Source of the DNA: Desulfurococcales archaeon
Lineage (GTDB): Archaea > Thermoproteota > Thermoprotei_A > Sulfolobales > Desulfurococcaceae
Assembly: GCA_027028805.1 (NCBI GenBank)
Contig: JALVHX010000175.1
Span: 1-9,494 of the forward strand
DNA: 9,494 nucleotides
Reading direction: 5' to 3'
The notes beneath the pieces were generated by a model. That model saw only the letters and a program-made list of their open reading frames with translations, made no database searches and had not been told where the DNA came from. Shown in pieces: positions 1 to 4,934 of the stretch (the stretch's first letter is position 1; every line of letters starts with the position of its first letter). The position numbers and the translations under genes were made by a program.

Positions 1-755
1 CTTCTGTACCGGTAACAACGGAAAAGAATTGGAAGAGCTGAGAAAGATGGGCGTAAAAGCCAAGCTTTTCCGTAACAACGGAAAAGAATTGGAAGTCTCG
101 TCATAGCAGACCAGCGCATTGCACCAGTCTGGTTCCTCCCTGTAACAACGGAAAAGAATTGGAAGCTTCCTTGGGTATTAGTCTCAGTATTGAGGAGTCC
201 CTGTCGTAACAACGGAAAAGAATTGGAAGCCTCGAGCAGGATCCTGTAGGCGATGAGGTCTCGCTTGTAACAACGGAAAAGAATTGGAAGCGACCTGATG
301 GAGAGATTCGAGAAGGAGCTCCGGGAGATCAGGTAACAACGGAAAAGAATTGGAAGTAGTGTTTGTTGCTCCTGACCCCATGCTGATGAACAGCGAGTGT
401 AACAACGGAAAAGAATTGGAAGCGATAAGAGACGGTATGGGCGGGAGATTATCGAGTATATTGAGGGTAACAACGGAAAAGAATTGGAAGTATGGTATCT
501 ATCACCATCATCATAGTATGATATAGATGTTAGGTAACAACGGAAAAGAATTGGAAGCTACAGGTATTAATAAGTTGTTAACTTTTTCAACGCATACGTA
601 ACAATGGAAAAGAATTGGAAGAATTATAACTGTTATATCAGGGATATTGATGACTATAGGGTGTAACAACGGAAAAGAATTGGAAGCGAACTGGGGGAAC
701 TGGGGTGTCAGCCCTGTGGCTGGGAATCTGCGTAACAACGAAAAAGAATTGGAAG
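1..755 (+). CRISPR. CRISPR array, leader-distal part (12 repeats, 11 full spacers)
   Basis: Twelve copies of a 24-nt repeat that begins GTAACAACGG and ends AGAATTGGAAG start at 12, 72, 142, 206, 267, 333, 399, 467, 534, 598, 663 and 732. Ten are identical; the copy at 598 has C to T at repeat position 8 and the copy at 732 has G to A at position 10. Spacer lengths in order are 36, 46, 40, 37, 42, 42, 44, 43, 40, 41 and 45 nt; bases 1-11 are the end of another spacer. The 3' end ATTGGAAG resembles the ATTGAAAG handle of crenarchaeal (Sulfolobales-type, mostly subtype I-A/III) repeats. That handle and the clustering of variant copies at the right end both indicate transcription on the + strand, with the leader and newest spacers to the left of the window. 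No cas gene is present, so the subtype is inferred only. Confidence 0.98.
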
Positions 756-764
756 CCTGGCACC

Positions 765-911
765 TGAGGAGATGTAGTAATGGGAAAGTATTGGATGTGG
801 GGGTTGGTGTTTTTTGATTTGGTTGTGTGTTGTGTGATAGTTGTTTGATGGGTATTTTTTGGTTGTATGGTTGGGTTGTGGTTGTTTGTTGTTTTTATTG
901 TTTTTTGGGTA
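765..911. other. 147-nt C-free, G+T-rich stretch
   Basis: No C occurs on the + strand from 765 to 911. Bases 841-900 hold 36 T, 20 G, 4 A and no C. The stretch covers the decayed repeat, the gap between the CRISPR array and hsp20, and the last codons of hsp20, which are read from the opposite, G-free strand. No plausible gene lies in the gap. The hydrophobic + frame through about 827-1027 is the antisense shadow of the hsp20 3' end and this low-complexity DNA. Confidence 0.95.
774..797 (+). repeat. Decayed terminal CRISPR repeat with a shortened last spacer
   Basis: This 24-nt block aligns without gaps to the consensus repeat, with 18 of 24 matches. Differences are at repeat positions 4 (A to G), 5 (C to T), 8 (C to T), 11 (A to G), 16 (A to T) and 23 (A to T). 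It is separated from the last good repeat by only 18 nt (756-773) instead of 36-46, so about 20 nt of the last spacer appear to be lost. A degenerate final repeat is normal at the leader-distal end and confirms the array orientation. All six changes convert A or C to G or T. Confidence 0.85.
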
Positions 912-962
912 CTGTGATTTTTACCATGTTTTTGTCTTCTATTTTTTCTATGTTTATTTTTT
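810..962 (+). terminator. T-rich region, likely terminator for the CRISPR precursor RNA
   Basis: Eight runs of five or six T occur on the + strand at 810-815, 855-860, 892-896, 901-906, 918-922, 929-933, 942-947 and 957-962. Archaeal RNA polymerase stops at such T-tracts without needing a hairpin. Their position just past the last CRISPR repeat, in the direction of array transcription, suggests they end the pre-crRNA. The right half overlaps the 3' end of hsp20 on the other strand. Confidence 0.5.
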
Positions 963-1299
963 GTGGGTCTGTGTTTTCGGGTAGTAGTATTTCTGTTTTG
1001 TATTTGTGGAATTTTGTTGTTCCGTAGGCGCTCCATGTTGGGAATGTTATTGTTTTTCTTAGTGTGCATTGTATGCGGAGTCTTCTTCCTTTTACTTCTA
1101 TGGAGAGGCTTTTGAGGTCTGCTAGGGGTAGGTCTATTATTATCTCGTATCTATCGGGGTGTTCCTGCATCGTTATAAGCGGTTCTATTGATCCATCGGT
1201 GCTCCACATCGGCTTTGGGCCGAAGAACTCCTCCTCTATCTCGCGCACCAGCTCCTCCATCTCCCTCCTAACCCTCTTAAAGAACTCCTCGAGGCCCAC
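895..1299 (-). CDS. Small heat-shock protein, Hsp20/alpha-crystallin family
   Basis: This 134-residue protein is an ATP-independent holdase chaperone of the cytoplasm that binds unfolding proteins. Residues 1-26 form a charged amphipathic helix rich in Glu and Arg. The alpha-crystallin domain spans about 42-131: it opens with ITMQEHPDRYEIIIDLP, has the long ADLKSLSIEVKGRRLRI strand pair and ends in KYKTEILLP...MVKITVPK. The chain stops right after the last strand (PKKQ), so the C-terminal extension with the I-X-I motif that bridges dimers in most Hsp20 oligomers is missing. The GTG start is chosen because a GGGAGGTG ribosome site (1308-1315) lies 8 nt upstream. The gene is last in the - strand run, 46 nt after the PAC2 gene. 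Its last third is unusually A/C-rich in codon use compared with the G/T-rich upstream genes on the same strand. Family assignment is secure; oligomeric state is inference. Confidence 0.93.
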   Translation of the reverse strand: MGLEEFFKRVRREMEELVREIEEEFFGPKPMWSTDGSIEPLITMQEHPDRYEIIIDLPLADLKSLSIEVKGRRLRIQCTLRKTITFPTWSAYGTTKFHKYKTEILLPENTDPQKINIEKIEDKNMVKITVPKKQ

Positions 1300-1345
1300 C
1301 GCTACGCCACCTCCCTGCGCGCCCCATGGCTCCCCTACGCGGCCC

Positions 1346-2128
1346 CTAGATATACATCATGGGCATATGCATCTCGTAGCGCTTCTGCATCTCCGCCATA
1401 CTCTTCGTGGTCTGCTTCATCAGCTCCCTAGCCTGTATCTTCAGCATCTCCGCCTCCTCCAACAGCTTGCCCACATCGATCTCTATCCCCGTCAGCCTCG
1501 ACAAAACCCTGAGAGCCTCCGCGGAAGACTCGGGATCCGGGAACTGGAGAAAAGACTCCACCAATATAACGATATTATCCAAGCCACGCCTCCTAGCCTC
1601 CTTCAATATAACAGCATAAGGCCCAACAATAAAGCCCTCATCAAACCTCTTCAAACCAAGCTCCTCCATAACCCTCCCAGCACCACTAGTAGAGGAAACC
1701 CAGAACACACGAGGCCTCTTAATCTCCATCCTATTAGGAACAGCAATACCCGACAAAGACACTATATAGGAGAAACCAAGCCTAGAAGCAAGCTCCACAA
1801 CAGCCCTAGACACAGGATAAACAGCCGCCGCCGGAAGAGGCGCCTCCGAGACAAGCACAACCATACGGCCAGAATTATTAACATATAGCTGAAACGGGCT
1901 CAACGGCACACCCCTATGAACAACAGAGAGAGGAGGAAGAACACCACTAGCATCAATCTCCCCCACAAGCCTCATATTAAGACGAACACTCGCATACTTA
2001 GCCGCAATAGCCCCCACAAGCCCAGCATCGGGGAGACCAAGCACCAGAAAAGAAGGCTCAGCCAACACAGGCCGCTCAAACAAATACACGCCAACACCAT
2101 CAACACTAAAACTCTCAACAACACCCAC
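1346..2128 (-). CDS. PAC2-family protein (proteasome assembly chaperone-like, COG1938)
   Basis: The product of about 260 residues belongs to the archaeal PAC2 family, related to eukaryotic proteasome assembly chaperone 2. In archaea its role is suspected in proteasome or ATP-grasp-associated processes but not settled. The opening strand and loop YLFERPVL...FLVLGLPDAGLVG (residues 15-39) and the following GAIAAKY are the family signature; residues about 205-260 form a Lys/Glu/Met-rich helical tail. I chose GTG at 2128: a GGGGGTG ribosome site at 2136-2142 lies 7 nt upstream, and the protein then begins where family members do. The frame stays open to a TTG at 2212 whose TTGA overlaps the rnhB stop. 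That longer form would add 28 residues with a hydrophobic stretch (AGILLLVLLPVF) unusual for this cytosolic family. It sits in the - strand operon between rnhB and hsp20. Family call is firm; substrate is unknown. Confidence 0.88.
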   Translation of the reverse strand: MGVVESFSVDGVGVYLFERPVLAEPSFLVLGLPDAGLVGAIAAKYASVRLNMRLVGEIDASGVLPPLSVVHRGVPLSPFQLYVNNSGRMVVLVSEAPLPAAAVYPVSRAVVELASRLGFSYIVSLSGIAVPNRMEIKRPRVFWVSSTSGAGRVMEELGLKRFDEGFIVGPYAVILKEARRRGLDNIVILVESFLQFPDPESSAEALRVLSRLTGIEIDVGKLLEEAEMLKIQARELMKQTTKSMAEMQKRYEMHMPMMYI

Positions 2129-2135
2129 AACACAA

Positions 2136-2142
2136 CACCCCC
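2136..2142 (-). promoter_or_regulatory. Ribosome binding site deciding the PAC2 start
   Basis: On the - strand this reads GGGGGTG, 7 nt before GTG at 2128. The spacing matches the sites before hsp20, the phosphohexomutase and the TIP49 gene (6-8 nt), so it favours the internal GTG over the upstream TTG at 2212. Confidence 0.55.
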
Positions 2143-2208
2143 GAGAAAACACCGGCAACAATACTAACAATAATATACCGGCAACCATACTATAAAACAA
2201 TACACGGC

Positions 2209-2871
2209 TCAACCAATAAACTCCAACAAACTCCTCTGACCACCCGCTAGATCAGGGCGCACACGCGCAACAGTCCCCCAAGACCTCCTAACAATATAGG
2301 CGGAGCCCCTGAAACCCCTCAGCCACCCAACAGTCCTGGGATCAGAGGGATAACCACTACCAATCTCCCCGAAAAGCCTCGACAACCCCCAAACCATGTC
2401 ATCCCTAAGAACCTTAGCAACAATACTCGCAGCCGCAACCTCAACATACCTCGCATCAGCACCCTCCTCCACAACAACCTCCACATCACCAACAACACCC
2501 CGCACAACACCCCTAATAGCCTCGACACGGCCCCCAACCATATCCACAACAACCCTCAAAACCCTGGCATCCCCGGGCAGGGCCCTGAGAAGAACACCGA
2601 TATACTCAACAGTCAAATCATTAAGATTAAACCTATCAATCAACGGGGGAGAAACATAGGCCGAGGCAACAACACTGCTACGAGAAACAATCAACGGGAA
2701 AAGCCGCCTCCTCCCAGCCCTACCCAGAGACTTGCTATCACGCACACCAAGCCCCGCAAGCTCACCCAGAACCCCGGGAGAAAAAGCCGCCAAAGCAACA
2801 ACCATGTCGCCGACAACAGGGCCCCGGCCAGCCTCATCAACACCCACAACTAGAGATAAACCCTCAGCCAC
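2209..2871 (-). CDS. rnhB: Ribonuclease HII
   Basis: RNase HII cuts the RNA strand of RNA-DNA hybrids and nicks DNA at single embedded ribonucleotides, starting ribonucleotide excision repair and helping remove Okazaki primers. The 220-residue length is normal for archaea. The signature GVDEAGRGPVVG is at residues 10-21, giving catalytic Asp12 and Glu13; DSKSL is at 45-49. VVVDMVGG supplies the third acid, Asp110, and GADARY supplies the fourth, Asp139. AAASIVAKVLRD follows at 146-157 and GYPSDPRT near the C-terminus. All four metal-binding acids are present, so an active enzyme is expected. Start GTG at 2871 has GGTGGTG 7 nt upstream; the gene overlaps the end of the TIM-barrel gene by 22 nt, so translation is probably coupled. 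The coding strand is strongly G/T-rich (many GTG, GTT and TTG codons). Confidence 0.95.
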   Translation of the reverse strand: MAEGLSLVVGVDEAGRGPVVGDMVVALAAFSPGVLGELAGLGVRDSKSLGRAGRRRLFPLIVSRSSVVASAYVSPPLIDRFNLNDLTVEYIGVLLRALPGDARVLRVVVDMVGGRVEAIRGVVRGVVGDVEVVVEEGADARYVEVAAASIVAKVLRDDMVWGLSRLFGEIGSGYPSDPRTVGWLRGFRGSAYIVRRSWGTVARVRPDLAGGQRSLLEFIG

Positions 2872-3725
2872 GCCATAACACCACCCATCTCCTCGACAAC
2901 ACGCTCCGGAGAAACACTGTTCCGGGACCTATCACGAAAAGCCTCAACCACAACATACCTAGGAGAAACACTCCTAAGAACCTTCAAAACAGCCTTATAG
3001 TCGAGATCACCCTGCCCCAATACGATATGCTCACGATTACCCCTAAACACCACGTCATGCAGATGCACAACCCCCACCTCAACACCCCCAAGCCTACCTA
3101 TAAAGCCGCGGAGAAAATCAACAAAACCACCCCCGAAACCCCTCCTGAAAAACCGGTTAAAAGCCACGGCCAGATGCCCAACATCCAGGCAAACACCAAC
3201 CCTGCCGCGGAAAGGCGAGACAATACGGAGAAACACGTCGACAAGCGCCGAGGGGCCGCCCGACAAGTTCTCAACAAACAACCCCGTCCCAGGAAGCTCC
3301 TCCGAGACAAAATCATAGAGCTCCCCTATACTCCTCCTCCCAGCCTCAACAACATCATCAACGACACCCGGGAGCTCAAGCTTCTGAGCAGTAGACACGT
3401 GCACAACAATATACCGGGGCACAACACGCGCCACCGCCTCCCTCAGAGACTCCACGAGAACACCCACACCCGCCTCCCGGACACCCTCATACGGAGACGC
3501 CAGGTGAATATCCCTCCACGGCGCATGAAGCCCAACCACGAAGCCATGCTCCTCCGCGGACCCCGCGATCGCCTCGAACACGTCGACGCCCCTGGCAAAC
3601 CAGGGATAATCAATATCGATCTCCACCAAGCCATACCCGCTCCTAGAAAGCAGGGAGAAAAGATCACTGAGAGAACCAGCCTCCTCCAACGTATTATACC
3701 ACAAAGCCAGCCCATACACCGCCAT
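2850..3725 (-). CDS. Endonuclease IV-like / sugar isomerase-like TIM barrel protein
   Basis: This 291-residue protein has the AP endonuclease 2 fold (xylose isomerase-like TIM barrel). Metal-binding residues appear at the ends of successive strands: His67 (LHAPW), His109 (VVHVS), Glu152 (VENL), Asp181 and His184 (LDVGH), His221 (HLHD), His233 (EHIVLGQG) and Glu262 (VVVEAF). Order and spacing follow the trinuclear zinc site of E. coli Nfo (His69, His109, Glu145, Asp179, His182, His216, Asp229, His231, Glu261). Only the equivalent of Asp229 is missing; an Arg (231) stands near it. This many ligands is more than typical sugar epimerases of COG1082 keep, so an abasic-site endonuclease or a related phosphoesterase is possible; a sugar-phosphate isomerase is the alternative. 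It starts with ATG 4 nt after the upstream gene and overlaps rnhB, a second repair gene, by 22 nt. Confidence 0.82.
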   Translation of the reverse strand: MAVYGLALWYNTLEEAGSLSDLFSLLSRSGYGLVEIDIDYPWFARGVDVFEAIAGSAEEHGFVVGLHAPWRDIHLASPYEGVREAGVGVLVESLREAVARVVPRYIVVHVSTAQKLELPGVVDDVVEAGRRSIGELYDFVSEELPGTGLFVENLSGGPSALVDVFLRIVSPFRGRVGVCLDVGHLAVAFNRFFRRGFGGGFVDFLRGFIGRLGGVEVGVVHLHDVVFRGNREHIVLGQGDLDYKAVLKVLRSVSPRYVVVEAFRDRSRNSVSPERVVEEMGGVMAWLRVYL

Positions 3726-3729
3726 ACCC

Positions 3730-4170
3730 CTAAAAACCCCCCAGAACCCTTCTCAAACCATCACCATCAACACGTGCACCAAGCACAAGCTCGCCGCCCA
3801 AACTATACGAGTAAACACCCCCGCCCACACGCCTCTCATGAATAAAAGCGATCCCGCCCAGCCGCTCATCAACCACACGATAAAACACCACAACCCGGGG
3901 CCAGAGATCAACATAGAGCCCGAGAAGCCTAGCCTCCCAGTCCCCCCGCATAACAAGCCTATGGAAAACAACCCTGCCAGAACGCGCCAAACCAGCCAAA
4001 CGAGGCCCCACAACCCTCAACACACCGGGCTCAGCCACAACATGCACTGGGCCGCCAGCATCCCCGAGGAAACCCTCGAGCCCACCATGCCTCCCCACAA
4101 ACACCAACACGCCGCCTGACAAGACAACACCCCTTCCACAACCCCAAGACACAACGCCACACGAATACAC
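3730..4170 (-). CDS. Hypothetical protein, first gene of the - strand operon
   Basis: I do not recognise this protein of at most 146 residues. It is rich in Val, Gly, Leu and Arg, with alternating hydrophobic strands (VLVFVGRHGGLEGFLG, VHVVAEPGVLRVV, WPRVVVFYRVVDERLGGIAFI), suggesting a small alpha/beta or beta-rich soluble domain. There is no signal peptide, membrane helix or known catalytic motif. The frame opens at GTG 4170, but the nearest strong ribosome site, GGGGTG, stands 5 nt before TTG 4122, and that start would remove the odd Cys-rich N-terminus (YSCGVVSWGCG). The true start is therefore uncertain. It lies 4 nt upstream of the TIM-barrel gene and faces the divergent promoter region. 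The coding strand is as G/T-rich as its downstream neighbours. Confidence 0.65.
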   Translation of the reverse strand: MYSCGVVSWGCGRGVVLSGGVLVFVGRHGGLEGFLGDAGGPVHVVAEPGVLRVVGPRLAGLARSGRVVFHRLVMRGDWEARLLGLYVDLWPRVVVFYRVVDERLGGIAFIHERRVGGGVYSYSLGGELVLGARVDGDGLRRVLGGF

Positions 4171-4234
4171 TAGAAAAACACATCACCCCTAATACCGTTT
4201 ACCCAGAACCCGGCCCCCCGGGAGACTCCACGAT

Positions 4235-4286
4235 ACTTTTATTTATTCAAACAATTCAATGATCAAATAGCGCCAACGTGATCACG
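4235..4286. promoter_or_regulatory. Divergent promoter with AT box and TGATCA palindromes
   Basis: ACTTTTATTTATT (4235-4247) is the only AT-rich box between the divergent genes starting at 4170 (-) and 4330 (+). Read on either strand it resembles an archaeal TATA element. Start sites about 25 nt away would be near 4265 (+) and near 4212 (-). Two TGATCA hexamers follow at 4260-4265 and 4279-4284, the second inside a perfect 10-bp palindrome CGTGATCACG (4277-4286). They lie on or just after the expected + start site, where archaeal repressors usually bind. Operator function is inference. Confidence 0.45.
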
Positions 4287-4329
4287 GCGGCCAGCCGAGA
4301 AAGACAGCGGCGGGAGAGAGTGGTAGGCC

Positions 4330-4737
4330 ATGGTCCTCCCCAGAAAACTCGCGGCGATCCTCGAGGAACACGAGCTAGAGGTAAAGAAGGGCAGAGAGAG
4401 AATAGTGGGCAAGCACCCGAGACTACCCATAGTACTAGACATACTCGAGCTCGAAGACAAGAAGACGGTGATAACCCTCCAGCCACTAGACGATCTAAGA
4501 GAAGCACTAGAAGAAGCACTGGAAAACGACGAGGACATAGACACGCTAATAGACGACGTCCTATCAGAGCTGCGGGACATAGCGCTGGAGGCAAAGAAGC
4601 TCCTGGAAGAAAAAGGATACACAGTAGAACTAGAGCTCATAGAGGGAGAAAACGATATACGGGAAATACTCGACGAGGTCAAAGAACTACACGAGACATA
4701 CGCGGAAGAAGCATCAGAGTACTATGAGGAAGAATAA
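4330..4737 (+). CDS. Highly acidic hypothetical protein
   Basis: I do not recognise this 135-residue protein. It contains 42 Asp/Glu (30 Glu, 12 Asp) against 17 Lys/Arg and ends in EEE. A basic N-terminus (VLPRKLAAIL) is followed by a predicted strand-like stretch (KKTVITLQPLDD) and then mostly helix: residues 50-110 have heptad-like Leu/Glu spacing (LREALEEALENDEDIDTLID), with an acidic cluster near 70-80. It has no Cys, signal peptide or membrane segment, so it is probably a soluble helical, perhaps coiled-coil, binding protein. ATG at 4330 is preceded by a weak GTGGT site. The competing Arg-rich frame over 4278-4727 is rejected as a shadow. It is transcribed from the divergent promoter and followed by the phosphohexomutase after 197 nt. 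Possible roles, such as binding basic proteins or metal, are speculation. Confidence 0.8.
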   Translation: MVLPRKLAAILEEHELEVKKGRERIVGKHPRLPIVLDILELEDKKTVITLQPLDDLREALEEALENDEDIDTLIDDVLSELRDIALEAKKLLEEKGYTVELELIEGENDIREILDEVKELHETYAEEASEYYEEE

Positions 4738-4784
4738 AAACACGGCCCCGCGCCGCCGAAGACTTCTCCAGCAGAGATAGCATC

Positions 4785-4793
4785 CTATATATT
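4785..4793 (+). promoter_or_regulatory. TATA box of the phosphohexomutase gene
   Basis: CTATATATT stands in otherwise GC-rich DNA. Transcription should start about 25-28 nt downstream, near 4812-4820. This leaves a 5' leader of about 115-120 nt before ATG 4935, long for this kind of archaeon. Confidence 0.6.
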
Positions 4794-4827
4794 CCATCCA
4801 CGAGAATACATATTACTCGCCTCATCC

Positions 4828-4928
4828 CCCCGGAAACGGGGCACCAGCCTCCTATACAGGAGAGCACCCGGATCACGTATCCCCCGGCCCAACCATGTAG
4901 GGAAGCCGGGGAGAGCGTCCGGGAGGTG
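4828..4928 (+). promoter_or_regulatory. GC-rich foldable leader of the phosphohexomutase mRNA
   Basis: Three hairpins can be drawn. The first is CCCCG-GAAA-CGGGG (4828-4841) with a GNRA loop. The second is CTCCT-ATAC-AGGAG (4849-4862), extendable by GC/GC across one bulge. The third is CCCCGGC...GCCGGGG (4882-4888 with 4905-4911). An outer stem, CCCGGA (4867-4872) with TCCGGG (4918-4923), would close around the third hairpin and takes up the first three G of the ribosome site. The arrangement could hide the site and act as a cis-regulatory RNA or thermosensor. No known riboswitch class is recognised, and GC-rich DNA produces such pairings by chance. Confidence 0.35.
4921..4928 (+). promoter_or_regulatory. 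Ribosome binding site fixing the phosphohexomutase start
   Basis: GGGAGGTG matches the archaeal anti-SD well and lies 6 nt before ATG 4935. It overlaps the in-frame GTG at 4926, which is therefore not the start. Its first three G can pair with CCC at 4867-4869. Confidence 0.75.
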
Positions 4929-4934
4929 GACACG

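Noticed and set aside
184..738. Short - strand open frames through the CRISPR array with a recurring SNSFPLL motif
   Set aside because: The motif is the translated repeat itself; this is an array, not a repeat protein.
1..797. A CRISPR-Cas operon or anti-defence genes next to the array
   Set aside because: None of the proteins to the right resemble Cas, CARF, toxin or other defence families; the cas genes, if any, must lie outside the window.
827..1027. Hydrophobic, Phe/Val/Cys-rich open frame on the + strand that looks like a membrane peptide
   Set aside because: It overlaps the 3' end of hsp20 in antisense. Its hydrophobicity comes from the G+T-rich low-complexity DNA (TTT, GTT and TGT codons), and no ribosome site precedes it.
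638..1069. Asn/Thr/Lys-rich open frame on the - strand running from hsp20 DNA into the CRISPR array
   Set aside because: It crosses repeats and spacers and is out of frame with the convincing hsp20 gene. The composition mirrors the A+C-rich - strand.
1064..1888. Open frame of 274 codons on the + strand opposite PAC2 and hsp20
   Set aside because: Low-complexity Arg/His/Pro composition, antisense to two well-supported families.
3027..3845. Open frame of 272 codons on the + strand opposite the TIM-barrel gene
   Set aside because: Composition (Lys, Pro, Asn, Thr, His) reflects the A+C-rich strand, which has few stops. The opposite strand has a complete metal-site protein.
4278..4727. Arg-rich frame overlapping the acidic-protein gene, 149 codons
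   Set aside because: It is the shifted reading of Glu/Asp codons (GAG/GAA/GAC read as AGA/CGA types). No ribosome site, no structured pattern, and the acidic frame has sensible helical periodicity.
4895..4900. ATGTAG start-stop as a minimal upstream ORF before the phosphohexomutase
   Set aside because: No ribosome site lies before it, and a six-base match is expected by chance; kept only as a remark under the leader finding.
4738..4934. A tRNA or other known stable RNA in the GC-rich gap
   Set aside because: No T-loop GTTCRANNC, acceptor stem or anticodon arm could be drawn; only simple hairpins are present. No tRNA was seen elsewhere in the window either.
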